The notes: generated by a model not told the origin, from the letters alone. Positions 9,390-20,736 are shown, counted from the stretch's first letter. The stretch is 64,000 bases of DNA from Gracilaria gracilis (GCA_030374805.1 JARGSG010000011.1:434001-498000), one strand, 5' to 3'. Numbers and translations: made by a program.

Positions 9390-12300
9390 TTTGGTCTACA
9401 CACAGTGCAGCCGTTACCGGCACTATATGAAGAGCGCCAGATTGCTTTGGCTAATGGAGTTGTAACGATTCAACCGGATGAAGCCTTTAAGGTCCTCGTT
9501 GCCAATCTTGGCAAAACCAAACAGTGGTTAACAAAGAACCCCGTAATTGGCACGGTACTACCGCACCCCGCTGCAGTGATACCCACGAAGATTCCGATTG
9601 AAACCGTGCTCGGTGTGTCTGACCCTAAGGAGGGGGAGGAGGCCGCCGAATTCGCCGAATTACGGAATGAGTCACTTGAAGCCGATACGGATGATACCCA
9701 GAAGAACTCGGGTTCAGACTCCCCAGCACCTTTTGAGGTTAAGCAGTTGCCACCTGGCACTGAACAGACGAACCCTGTTGAGGAGTTAATGAAGCTCAAT
9801 TTGGAGCACGTACCGGAGTCCCATCGGGAGAAGCTACGCAATATGCTTCGCGAGTTTACGCCCATGTGGGATGGTACTCTCGGAACAATTGGAGTCACAG
9901 AACAATGCATAGATCTACTTCCGAACACTCGGCCCATTGCGCAACACCCTTACAGGGCAGGACCGAAGGCCCGAGAAGAGGAAAAAGCTCAAGTCGAGAA
10001 GATGCTCCGAGCCGGCGTTATTGAGCCCGCTTAATCCCCTTGGGCGTCACCAGTTGTTTTGGTACCGAAGCCAGATGGATCCTGGAGATTTTGTATCGAT
10101 TACCGAAAGTTAAATGCGGTTACAGTGAAAGACGTATACCCGATTCCTCGGATGGACGAATATATCGATTCTCTATGGAGCGCGAAAGTGTTTACCACTT
10201 TAGATGCCAATTAGAGATACTGGCAAGTGCCCATAAGGGAAGAAGATAAGGATAAGATGGCCTTCGTGTGCCATCAAGGCCTGTATCGTTTTCGGAGAAT
10301 GCTCTTTGGGTTAACGAATGCCCCCGCAACGTTTCAGCGAGCGGTTGATATCCTCCTGACTAGGTTCAAGTAGACCACCTGTTTGGTATACTTGGACGAC
10401 GTCGTCGTCTTTTCCAATAACATGGAGGACCATCTCACCCATGTACGGGAAGTTATGACCGTTTTACGGGACGCAGGGATCACCTTGGAGCTTAAGAAGT
10501 GTGAGTTTTTCACCAAATCGGTTAAGTACCTTGGGCATATTATTCGCCCAGGTAAGCTCTCAATTGACGAGGTGCGGGTAAAATCCTTGAAAGAGGCGAA
10601 ACACCCAAGAACTCAAACTGAGCTTCGATCCTTCTTAGGCCTGTGTAACGTTTACCGTCGTTTCGTGCCGAACTTTTCGGACATCGCTTCGCCGTTGAAC
10701 AAACTTCTGATGAAAGGAAGACCAGTGGAATTGGAACCCTTTGACGATGCGCAAGCGTCCGCATTTGCGGCACTAATTAAAGCTGTAACGTCGCCACCAG
10801 TCTTGGCCCTGCCGAAACCCGGCTTACCCTACGAGGTGGACACTGATGCGAGTGCGAACCAAGTTGGTTGTGCGTTGTTCCAGGTGGAAGAGTCTGGCAA
10901 ACGTCACCCTATTGGGTATTGGTCGAGATCACTGAATGTGCACGAACGGAATTACTCCGTTTCGGAGAAGGAATGCCTTGCCGTTGTATGGGCTCTCGCA
11001 ACGTTGAGACCATACTTGATGGGAACCCACTTTCGGGTACACACGGACCATTCTTGCCTACGCTGGCTCATGGAAATTACCGAACCGTCGGGACGACTGA
11101 TGAGATGGAGACTCCGACTCTCGGAATTTGACTTTGAAGTAGTGTACAAGAAAGGCTCCTTGAACTTGCAGGCAGACGCTCTATCCCGTTTGGGCACTGC
11201 AGCAGAAGCTGAACCCACCGAGGACACGGAAGAGATACCATGTTTTATGGTTGGTGACCTCGATGAGGGGAAGACAGAAATCTTATCGGATGATGTGTGT
11301 GACGATATCCTCGCCACACAGACTGTAAAACCGGATAACGGGACATTTGTACCGATTTCGCCCGAGGAGATGATACGGGAACAGCAGATGGATCCCTTTT
11401 GTATACAGGTTAGGGCCCGTCTGAACGGTGGGTATAGGATACCTTTCCAGGTGAATGACCAAGGCTACTTGGTGCGAACTGTTGAAACCAACCCACAAAT
11501 GGTGGTACCTCACTCCTCACAGAGTCGCGTACTGCACTTGTCTCACTATGTGAAGTTGGGAGCCCACCCGGAAGGAAGGAAGCTTTATCTCACCTTAAGA
11601 AAGGACTTCTATTGGCCCGCAATGGCGTCCGAATGTTATGCAGTCCGCCGCTCCTGTCAGGCTTGTGCCAAGAATGACGTTAAATTAAGAAAGTACTCGA
11701 AAGAGTTAACGTTGTTTCCCGCACGGGCACCGCTGGAGTTCGTGGCCATTGACATTCTTGGAAAATTGATTAAGACCTCTCGAGGGAATCAGTACCTACT
11801 GGTCATCACCGACAGGTTCTCCAAATTGGTTAGAACAGTGCCGCTCAAACGGATCACAGCAGCCGCTGTGGCTCAAGCGTTTGTTACCCACTGGGTCTTT
11901 GTGTATGGCCCACCGGTACAGTTACTTTCCGATAACGGCTCTCAATTCACCTCGAAGTTCTTTCAAGACGTGTGTAGGATCCTGGATATTAGGAATTTAT
12001 TCACTACGACCTATCATCCCCAAGCGAACGGGCAAGTAGAGAGATTTAATCGAACAATCCTTGGTGCTTTGAGGTCCTATGTGGCAGACCATCCCAATAC
12101 GTGGGATCAGTTCATGGACGCTATCACGTATGCGTACAACACCCAGGTTCATCGGGTAACGGGACTTTCACCATTTGAGCTGGTACTGTCGAGGAGACCA
12201 CCTTTTCTAGCCATCGAGGCGCAGCCAACTCTAAATATGTTCCCATCACCGGGCTCGTACCGCGATGCGTGGAAGAAATGGCTCACCAAGCTGGTACCGG

Positions 12301-13169
12301 CAGCACGTGCGTCTATGGACAGGGCTCAGCTCGCCTACAAGCGCAACTTTGATAGCCGAATTCGGAGACCGTTACCTAACTTACAGGTAGGAGATTATGT
12401 GTTCCTCCGTAAGGAGTATTACAACCCGGAGAACGAACGCCGCCACAAGTTATCGCCGATTACGGATGGACCCTATAAGGTTATTTCCATGTCTGGAGAC
12501 ACCCTCGTGCTGGAAATTAATAACCAACACGAACGGATATCACGCGATCGCGTCTACAGGGCACCGAGCCTACTCCAAGAATTAGTAACGCTACCGGAAA
12601 CCGGAACTAGAGTACCTGCCACACAGGAAGGAACAGAATCAAACAGGGACAGCGCGAACCACCCGTCGATTCTCCCGCACCAGGAAAGGGGTTTATCGGA
12701 CCTACATGAGATATCAGAGCTAGTCAAGGATAGCCCACCCACTCGAGCTACGCCTACGCACTCGACTCGAGTTCGACCCCCGCCTACGGTAATATCAGCT
12801 GCCGTATCGCACCCTAAGGAGAGGGAGGACTCACGTAATCGCGCTCAGGCTGCTCCGGCATCTGCTGGATTGGCTGACGCGCTTGAGCTCTCAAAGAGAC
12901 AGGAGCCCGGATCGGGAATATCGCCGCTAACGCACACGCGTGTGGGATCCTCGGTCGAGGCCAATGTCAGTAATGAAGACGAAGTTACCCCTGTGGGGAA
13001 GACCACTGTTAGTGATGAGAACCCTCGTGGGCAAGCGTCCAAGTCCATGGCTACTCCTACGCCTCGCTCGCAAGAGGCGCAGAAGGCAAGACGCACCGAA
13101 AAGACGGTCTCCGCCGACCCGTCAATGGGTCAGCGCGGCGATGAGCCCCATGGGAAGAACCTACAGTAG
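9390..13169 (+). pseudogene. pol: Element B Pol: RT broken by stops; intact RNase H and integrase
   Basis: Continuation of the protease frame. Stops at 10032-10034 (TAA), 10212-10214 (TAG) and 10371-10373 (TAG) interrupt the RT; the aligned positions in element A are coding. The last TAG falls where element A has Trp, a likely TGG-to-TAG change. After 10383 the frame is open for 928 codons: the YLDDV box, RNase H (VDTDAS, HTDHSCLRW), the integrase zinc region (GAHPEG to SCQAC) and the DDE core (VAIDILG, LSDNGSQ, NGQVERFNR), then a disordered tail of about 200 residues. The chromodomain present in A is not in this frame. Confidence 0.92.
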
Positions 13170-13774
13170 GTGTTGTGAAGCGGAGAGACCTTGTGGATAA
13201 GGTCGTGGAGCCTGTTTCAGGAAGGGAAGTTGATGTAAAGCATCGAAGAAGCCTTCTCAGGAGCACCGTGTGGCGCAGAAGCCCTCAGTAGGACGGCGCC
13301 GTGCACGGGAGATACCCACCCAGGGTGCGACGCCGCCGAATTGGCTGGCACTCTGCCACATGGAGTAGTGCAAACTGTTCCGATTGGTCGGCACTCGTCC
13401 AGTGCGCGCGCACGCGACGCAATACAGCGCCGTGGCCCGGCCAATCCGCCGCCCTGCACAGGGAGTGTTCAAACGCAGTATCTCCGTCGAAACGGCTCTC
13501 CCGCGTCGAGAAGCAACTTCGACTGGATCAGGACCGTCGTCGTTAGTTAAATTTGATGCCCGCTGGGAAAAGAGGTTAGTTCACCGGACTCCAGAAGTGA
13601 AGAGCTTCCACCAGAAGCCACTTTCGTGGAGATTGGCAGCCGAAAACGGAAGTTAGCCATTCCCCGTCGTGACGCTTAGCGCTCTCGTCAACGAGACACT
13701 GCCACCTCGCCGAAGCCGGAAACCCGTCGTTACTTGCCTGTACCCGTTCGGGTTACGTAAGGAAGCAAAGCCCA
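13170..13774 (+). other. Degenerate region between pol and chromodomain of element B
   Basis: No convincing reading frame on either strand; stops in all frames. In element A the integrase tail continues in frame to the chromodomain, so this is probably the mutated equivalent of that tail. The short GC-rich frames here look accidental. Confidence 0.5.
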
Positions 13775-14023
13775 ATGTCGGGAACAACCAAAGGAACCGA
13801 AGACGTTGGGATATACCCACAGGAATTCGTGGTCGATCGTATCGTGAAGCACGATGTTGCCCAGGACGGGAAAGTAATCTATCGCGTCCGTTGGTACGGC
13901 TATCCCCCAGATCAGGACACTTGGGAGCCAATTGAGCACCTTCCGAGGTCCAAGATCATCGCTTATCACCGAAGAACCCGGTCCGCATTACCCCCAACTC
14001 TGGATAATGCCCAAGTGGGATAG
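13775..14023 (+). CDS. Element B chromodomain, detached from Pol
   Basis: Short frame of 82 codons with an ATG, containing a well-preserved chromodomain: FVVDRIVKHD, then YRVRWYGYPPDQDTWEP with the aromatic-cage positions and TWEP tryptophan kept, then a C-terminal helix. In chromoviruses this module guides integration and is fused to integrase, as in element A. Here it lies 605 bp past the pol stop and in another frame. It may have been separated by frameshifts, joined by splicing, or be translated on its own; the sequence does not decide. Confidence 0.82.
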   Translation: MSGTTKGTEDVGIYPQEFVVDRIVKHDVAQDGKVIYRVRWYGYPPDQDTWEPIEHLPRSKIIAYHRRTRSALPPTLDNAQVG

Positions 14024-14404
14024 AACTGTCACCAACATGTGGTAATTATGGTGTGCCGCTACGCGGTAGGTTGCGAGGAGCTCTAAGAAGAGAAGACGAA
14101 GACACCCACAAGGTTGATCTTATGTACAGTATGAACAAAGAAAGAACGCACCGAATTGTCGGTTCATCGCCGTATAACGGAACTAAGAAGTAAGAAGTAA
14201 TGAAGTATCTAGGAAGATGTTGCCACGAATGGAAATGAAGTACATCCTGGTTAGGAAATGAAGAAGGAAAAGGAAGGAAGTATGAAAGAAGCTCGAACAC
14301 GAGAGAGATCCTACAGGAGGAGAGAAGTAATGCCAAGCTGTGGCCTAATTGGGTTTATCGTATCTGAGCGACAGAACTACACGCCCTCAGGCACCCGGCC
14401 CATA
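14024..14404. other. Noncoding stretch of element B
   Basis: A/G-rich on the plus strand (GAAG and GGAAGG runs, 14080-14330), without a supported gene. It lies between the convergent chromodomain frame and the end of the antisense frame, so it may hold both 3' ends. Confidence 0.4.
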
Positions 14405-16321
14405 CTACTGGTGACCAGTGTTGGTTCCGGGAGCCGGCGTCGCAAGACCCCAACCCGCGGGAGCCTGAGTGCCCTCCGCAGGAACTTGTGCCGCGTCAGC
14501 GCCCGTACTCCAAACACCCACAAGGGGAATGTCGTCGTCCACCACCTCGCCATCACCATGGTCCAAGGAGGGATCGACCCAATCCGCTGGAGGCCCATAG
14601 TCGTCGGGAAACACGAACCCAGTCGGGTGTCCAATCGGCATAGCCCTAGGGGCCCGCACCATCGCTCTAGCATGAGCCTCGGAGATCATTTGCTGTGTCC
14701 ACGGATCGTAGTACGCGAAGGTCCCCGAGCGGGTGGATACTCTACCCGGTGATCGGTCGTTGCCGCGAGGGCCATCTTCTGGCTACCAGTGCACCGGAAT
14801 CCTGTCCCAATTGACGGCCTCGATGAAGCGTAGGAGCAGATGAACCTCTTCTTGGTTGGATTTGGACCCCAAGGGTATAGACAGATCCTGTCGCCGGATC
14901 ATCCATCGGAGCATCGGAGGGAGATACCAGAGACGGTAATGATCGTACGTATCCCAGAGGAGATGTACCGCCACGCGGGCAGCCCACTCCGCCGCAAAGA
15001 GCGTCCAGTACCCAGAGCGGGGATCGTTCAACATTCTACATCCTACATAGTAGAGGCACGGAGGAAGTTCGGCGTAGCACCCACGCGGGACCTCGAAATT
15101 CGACCACCAGCTGGGAAGAGCAGCGTATCGCCCCTGCAGGGAGTTATAGCGCAATCGCTCAGCCTCCAAGTGTGGATATGGAATCAGGAACCCTCGACGG
15201 GACCGCAAGCTTCGCTCAAGCCGAACACGGCGCTCAAAGCTCCACAAGAAGTCGTTGGATGATCGCCGAAGGTATCGGAATTCTGCCCGAAGAAGGGGAC
15301 GACTCCAGAGAAGCAAACCCTCGACCACGTTCGGTACTTCAGCCCTATGGGGAGATTCGTTGAACTCCGCCAACGCGTACCCGTAGGACCTCCCGCCGAA
15401 AGTTCGGAAATGTGACACGTCAAAGTCGAACCGCAACGGTACCAAGTGCTCCGATCGAACACGGCTAGCTCCTTCATAGGCAGCACGAGCCCACAGTGCC
15501 CTAGTACGACTAAGGGAATCACTGCCCGTACAGAACAGGTGCAGGGGATCGATCGCCACACGGAGACGCCAGCTTCTGGACCGAACTATTTCGCGATGGA
15601 GCCCACCTGGGAGGTAACCGTTCTCAGCATACGAGTCAATAAGAGCCTCGTCGGCTACGGCCGTCGGATGGAACCACGGTGCACGGCAATACACATCGCC
15701 ATGTTGCCGGGGCCGTCTGAAACGGAGACTTTCCAAGCTGATCCAGCCCCTGGCATTGACCGTTAACGGCATCGCTTGCTCGGAGTTCTACGCCGCTGCA
15801 TCGATATCGGGAGCCTGAGGAGGCGCTGCGGGATCGTAGCCTTGCGAGGATTGTCCAGGTTGAGTGCCCTGTTGGGAGAAGTAGCCAGGAGGCTGGTAAC
15901 CAGATGGATGGTACTGCGGCTGTGCGTGGGAGCCCCCTTGAGGGAGAGGCATCGAGTTAAACCCGCCGAAGTATCCGGACGAGCCTGCCATTGGGTAAGG
16001 AGACTGTTGATACCCCGAGGGTTGATGGGATGGCACCATAGCTTGGGACGGATGGTACTGAGATGACGCCTGCGGAGGAAGTTGTTGAAAGCCTAAGTAG
16101 GAAAAGTGCTCGAAGGGAGCAGCACCCGACGAAGCCGCCTGTGAGGCACTTGAGGGAGCGTTCCCCGGAAACGGGTCAGTAGCGAACGGGTTCATGCCTG
16201 CTATAGGAGAGAAGGTTGGAGATGACGGTTGTTGCCGCAAAGTCGGAGGAGAGTGATGTTGTGTACCACGCGTTGGTTCAGGAAGCTGTGAACGTATTGC
16301 CGAAATTTCGGAGTCCGCCAT
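14405..16321 (-). pseudogene. Long antisense reading frame inside element B, unknown function
   Basis: One minus-strand frame runs from ATG at 16321 to the stop at 14405, about 639 codons, broken only by TAG at 15788-15790 and TAG at 14783-14785. Segment 1 (177 codons) is rich in Pro, Gln, Ser and Gly with repeated QPSGY/HPSGY-like units. Segment 2 (starting at ATG 15772, 329 codons) looks folded, with many Trp, Tyr, Arg and Leu (for example WTLFAAEWAARVAVHLLWDT). Segment 3 is Pro/Gly-rich and acidic. The segments share a frame: codons read straight through both TAGs. It starts about 70 bp inside the polypurine tract and 3' LTR. I recognise no family; it has no obvious signal peptide or envelope features. 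It may be a real accessory gene with two nonsense mutations, matching the decay of pol in this copy. Confidence 0.6.
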
Positions 16322-16389
16322 TCTGAGGATCAGTATTTACGTACCGGTCGCCGGCGCCTTCCCGCAGACCAAAGCGCGAACCCTTGGCT

Positions 16390-16402
16390 AAGGAGGGGGA
16401 GA
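16390..16402 (+). other. Element B polypurine tract
   Basis: AAGGAGGGGGAGA lies immediately before the TG start of the 3' LTR, the expected place for the plus-strand primer of reverse transcription. Confidence 0.85.
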
Positions 16403-17399
16403 TGTGGAGCAATGGCAATCCGATGTCGGCAAGATGAAGTTTCTCATAACGGAGCTCTACCCATTGGGCACTGACGTGTCAGACTATGAATATGGACCCC
16501 GTTTCGGGTGGATTTGGAAATATTATTGGAACGTACCGTGTTAGGTGAATCTGGGATAGAACCTATGAAATAGGTGTACAGTAGGGCTTTGTGGCATATT
16601 TGTCCAAATATTTGGCGTCACACCCGCTGGGTCGATACTTTGGCACCCTGACACTGGGTTGTCCACGTGTAGAGCCCTCGTGGGAGTGCGCAGCCCTAGA
16701 TACAGTAGATAGTATATATGCTCGGGCGATCTCGCCCTGGAGCCACTAAGTAAAACTCACCTGAGTCGTATCTTCTTCTTGAAGTACGTGGTCTTCATCC
16801 CGAAGGCTGGGCCGTGGTTGTTACTGCCTACGTAGGTTCACGACTCCTCTAAGGAGAGTAACCACGACTGGTCTCGGTACAATCACCCCTCAGGGTCCCT
16901 AAGGAAGTTCTTTACTACCAGTTTCTGGCTCGTTTCGCAAATTGCCCCAGTATCAGGTCGTATTTGCTGTCGTTCACCGAGGTACAGGATCTTTGTTTAG
17001 TTCATCGTTTTCCTGGTGCAGGTCTCGCTTCCGCCTCTGTATAGAGTTATATTTGGACACACGTGTGTGTGTGTCTCGTTCCGCTATCGGCCCTGTCCCC
17101 GCCGTTGGCACGGGCCGTAGCTTCGCTCGTGTGGTTCTCCGTAGGAGCACTACACCGTCTTACGGCACCCTTCGCTCCACTTCTGGACTCGTTCTCTCGT
17201 GACCCGTCGTCGGTTGTTCCTCTCTAGGCCCACCCTCTTCTTTACCTCTGCAGGTTATTCCAGTACCGTCTCCGGTTTACACCCGGCTGCCACGCGGCAT
17301 GCGCACGGGCAGAGGGCTCTACTTCTGAGTTCGCCCTTTTGTGGGAGCAGGACTCGGACACCCTGGTGGACACGTACCCCCTTTGGGGTTTGCTCTACA
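16403..17399 (+). repeat. Element B 3' LTR
   Basis: 997 bp, TGTGGAGC...TGCTCTACA, collinear with 5242-6400 except for one copy of the 162-bp unit and about 20 scattered substitutions. Directly followed by TGAGG. Confidence 0.95.
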
Positions 17400-17404
17400 T
17401 GAGG
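17400..17404. repeat. Target-site duplication TGAGG, right copy
   Basis: Matches 5237-5241 exactly; marks the right junction of element B in the gag gene of element A. Confidence 0.93.
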
Positions 17405-19061
17405 TAGTGCTTTCTTCTAGCTCCAATACTGACCGGTTCGGTTTATCCTTTGAGGTATGGGACGCCGACGGCTTCTTTCCGTGACGGAGAGTGTCGCCTA
17501 GTCCCTGGGCATAACGGGCAAGCCCATTATAGTCCACCTTACGGTTGTTCGCCAGGTAATTGCGTACCTGCGAACGGATCGCTTTGTCAACATTGTCGGC
17601 AAAGAGCGACTTCAGCCTACTAGTGGTAAAGACATTACCGCATCGGGTGGCCAGATTCCAAAGGCCTAACGAGAATTCCATTTCGGTTTGGCTGGAGCGT
17701 TGGCGATATGCCTGCACCTCAGCGTAACCTTCCTGGATAACCTCATCGGTAGCGTAAGTTTCCAACATGAAATTAACCACTTCTGGGTACGTCTCTAACA
17801 TGTCTGTCCCTTCTTCATCAACCGCCAGGGTATTTCCACGGAGCCTGCCTTGCAGCAAGTGGTAAGCTTGACCTGTAAGGTAAAACTGGAATAACCACAT
17901 GGCAGCGCCTTCGGAAAAACCATTTTGGTCACATGCAGTCTTGAACTTCTGTAGAAACTCAATTACCGCAATGGGATCATCACCTGTGAAGGTAGTATCA
18001 CCCATCTGGAAGCTGAGCTTCTTGTGGTGCTTGGTGATCTTCTGCGCAACCTCTTGGGTGTAAGCAGAAGATCGGTTTCTCAACCGATATGACCTATAAT
18101 CAACCGCTTTGGTGAACATATCGTTCAGCGGCTGACACACCTCTAGGGTTGTATCGGTGTCCGAATCCGAGTCGGACGACTCGTACCGTTTCTTCTTACC
18201 TTTCCGGTTTCTCTTTGACGACTTCTTCGCCAACCTGTTCGGTTTCTTCTTGCGTCTACCTTTACGGTTATCATCCGACGATGAACCAGTATCGGTATCG
18301 GAGCTCGAGGAATCGGGGTCAGAGTCGTAGCCGCGATTCTTTCCCTTTTTCCTCCTCCTTTCTTTACCCTTGCGGTTTCTTCTTCGTCGCCCCTCTTCTG
18401 GGTCAGACGAATCGTCCGCAGGTCCACCAGTCTTGGTGTCCTTTCGAACGTTACCTCCAATGGGTGGCAAGTACACGTATCGAGGGCCCATCTCTATATG
18501 GCCCTCTTGATCTTGCCTCAAACCTTGTAGGTACGCACTATCGGCCGGATTTGGCTTGATTGGTGCGGAAGAACCGGCAGGGATCCCTTGTGGTATGCGA
18601 GTAACCACATTCACCCCAGGGGTTTTGGATTCCGCCATTCCTTCAGAAACCCAAAGGTCTTGAACCACTCGGTAGATATGCTCCCGCGCACCCGTTAAGA
18701 GGTATGTTTCAACCAATTTAGGTATCCGTTGAGAGAGCTCGTGCACGGCTCGATCAACTACCAAGCGGGTAACGGCGTCCATGTCCATTGAGGTCATAGC
18801 TTTATTAACCGTAGCGGTAAAAAGAGCTTTTGCTCGATCTTCCAATTGGGGCCAAAGGTCCTCAACCGTTGTCGGCAAATCCTTGTTAGGTTCAGGACCC
18901 AACGGTGGCTGAGTGCCCGTATCCTTTGAGGTTCCGGCCCGAGGTTGCCGAAGCAACTCCTCGGGATTATCCAGAATGGGTTTAGCGGCTGACGCCGCAG
19001 CAGAACCCTTGTGGCTAGGTGGCGCGCTAGAGCCACGAGTAATCCTTTTAGGTCTTTCCAT
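17400..19061 (-). pseudogene. gag: Element A gag, 5' fragment
   Basis: N-terminal 554 codons of element A Gag, starting at ATG 19061 (an upstream TTG at 19082 is less likely). It has a disordered start, a strongly basic/acidic tract (RRRRNRKGKERRRKKGK, then Ser-Asp repeats) and a Ty3-type capsid domain (FTGDDPIAVIEFLQKFKTA) that matches FTGEDPIRVLDFLSRF in element B Gag. It is cut at its 3' end by element B; the zinc-knuckle part is at 4736-5241. The apparent extension to 17319 reads into the LTR and is not original. Confidence 0.9.
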
Positions 19062-19189
19062 AGTGACCAATAGTGGTATCAAATTGCTTCGCGAGTATTC
19101 CTACGAAACCAATTAGGTGTGTGAACTTCCAGAATCGTTTCGAATGTCTTCTGTTCACCAGGAAAGGTACGACAAAAACCAAGAAACTT

Positions 19190-19205
19190 CTAGGTCGGGA
19201 GACCA
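19190..19205 (-). other. Element A primer-binding site
   Basis: Plus strand CTAGGTCGGGAGACCA, i.e. TGGTCTCCCGACCTAG on the element strand: 15 of 16 bases match the site of element B. It lies three bases inside the 5' LTR boundary, the same spacing as in B. Confidence 0.82.
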
Positions 19206-19208
19206 AAA

Positions 19209-19520
19209 TGTCGTACAAATACCGATAAGGTGTGGGGTTCGCCTGGTAGAGGGAGCGCGCGAGGGCTCAACCTAAAGGGGAAAAACACACAACCAATATG
19301 GTAGTAGGGCACCTGAAACCCGCAGGGGCAAACGGCGTGGCAACTAGTCTAGACCGTGTAGGTGTACGGTAGTAGACGTCGACGTGCGATAAAACCTGAA
19401 TAGTAATAGAGTAGCAAGTGACCAAGATGGTATACTTACTGCCCTAGTGGTGCCTGACTTTACAATACCCGAGGGGGAAGGCGAGGTGCACCGTAATATA
19501 TACAAGGTGCATCGACGCCG
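19209..19520 (-). repeat. Element A 5' LTR, inner part (outer edge not determined)
   Basis: The LTR edge is placed by the primer-binding site: on the element strand the LTR ends ...TACGACA just before TTT and TGGTCTCCC. A TATA-like TATATATT on the element strand lies near 19493-19505. The far end cannot be fixed because no second LTR copy is in the window; 19520 is a conservative stop, not an edge. Confidence 0.6.
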
Positions 19521-20710
19521 ATCTCCCATGCGGGCATGACGTCATCGGCTGCACCCATGACCTACTGTCATGGGCCAGCAATGCTAAGCTATCCTAGACT
19601 ATAAATTAGAAATTAGAAATTATAAAATACAGGATACCAATTGGGTACAGTGCAGCCAGCAAGGCGCACCAGTAGGCCCACGTGGCACCAACCCATTGAG
19701 GTCTCATTGTACTACATTTTTGATGGCCCAAGCGGCACACCTTATATGAGGTCAACCTGATTTTATATGATATCAAAACTCCGGTAGAATAAAAACTAGT
19801 CGTGTAGCTGGCATACGAAAAAATTGGGTTTGTCAGAGATTAGGTCTCGTTCTTTTAGTTTCAATATTCGTTATTCAGGCAAATACAAATTCTTTGCGTG
19901 TTTTATAAGTAGTGCGCGACTGGACTTTTGTCTTTCTAGGTAGTCGCTGAGGTACGTTTTGTGGCATGAGTAGATTTTCATTGCTTCGGAGTCTGCTTGA
20001 GCAATATTTTGCTACGCTAATGTGTGCTACATGGATTCAGGGTACAAAATTATCCTTCACAGAGAATTTAGAAAGATTCAGTGGAGGATTAGCGACTAAA
20101 TTTTGTGAAATATACTGCTCGATATCAACGCAAAGTCATAGACAAATGTTCTCGATTTCTTGTTCGTATTCTCGATAGAATCCTCAATAAGTATGTTTTA
20201 ATATCTGTATGCACTAAAAATGTGAACGGGTGGGGCGTGCCACAGCTTGAGGTCGCCTTGTTTTAATTTTGTAATGGTTTTGCTGCTGAATTTTAATGTT
20301 GGCGAGAACAAAGTTTGCAAAGGTGTAAACACTCGCTGGTGTTTTGATTGTTGGTGCCCGGTTATCGCTGCTTCTAGAGTTTGTGTCGATTTAGTTTGGG
20401 TTTTCATTTTAGCTGGGGCAAAGAGCGATGGTTTGCTTTTTGTTGACGTAAAATATGCTGATGAAGCCACAAAAAATTTGGTGAATTGTTAAGAAGGGAT
20501 CCTGGGTAATTAGAGATCTTTGTAAAATCGTCGGTTGCAACAGCGGATTGACTTTAGTTTAGTGTCGGGATGTGGCCTATAGCCTGTGGTGCCACTATGA
20601 ACAACACAAAAACTCGGAATTCTTTTCGGGGAGGGTCGAGTTCTGCTCTCGCTAAATGCTAGGTGGCGGCGCCTGTGCCGTGCGCTGGCTACGTGTGAAA
20701 AACATCAGCT
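19521..20710. other. Stretch without a supported gene (LTR remainder / spacer)
   Basis: AT-richer sequence, probably the rest of the element A LTR followed by host spacer. Only short accidental frames (up to about 90 codons) are present. The boundary between retroelement and host could not be seen. Confidence 0.4.
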
Positions 20711-20736
20711 GCCACCTGAGGTCCGTTCTATGAGTT
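20711..20736 (+). repeat. Left inverted repeat of the Harbinger element
   Basis: Contains CTGAGGTCCGTTCTATGAG; the reverse complement of 24413-24440 reads CTGAGGGCCGTTCTACGAG at the matching place. Confidence 0.72.

Larger units (their letters stand above)
5242..17399 (+). mobile_element. Ty3/gypsy chromovirus B with antisense gene, nested in element A
   Basis: A 12.2-kb element bounded by LTRs 5242-6400 and 16403-17399 (TG...ACA ends) and by TGAGG duplications. Internal order: primer-binding site, gag, frameshift site, protease, RT-RNase H-integrase, separate chromodomain, a long antisense reading frame, polypurine tract. The LTRs differ by roughly 20 substitutions over about 1 kb by eye plus one 162-bp duplication, so the insertion is fairly old. 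Pol carries four stop codons, so this copy is not autonomous. It lies in the opposite orientation to its host element A but has nearly the same primer-binding site, so both belong to one lineage. Confidence 0.95.
461..19208 (-). mobile_element. Ty3/gypsy chromovirus A (interrupted by element B)
   Basis: A minus-strand LTR retrotransposon in two pieces, 461-5241 and 17400-19208, separated by the later insertion of element B. In element order it has a primer-binding site (19190-19205), gag, protease, then RT-RNase H-integrase ending in a chromodomain. Domain order and the C-terminal chromodomain place it with the chromoviruses. The 5' LTR starts at 19209 reading rightwards; its outer edge could not be placed. 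No matching 3' LTR is visible in 1-460, so it is either left of the window or lost. Apart from the insertion the main damage is a frameshift between protease and RT. Confidence 0.9.

Noticed and set aside
14405-16321. Antisense frame as an envelope gene
   Set aside because: It is on the wrong strand for a spliced env and shows no signal peptide, clear membrane anchor or cysteine pattern of a surface glycoprotein.
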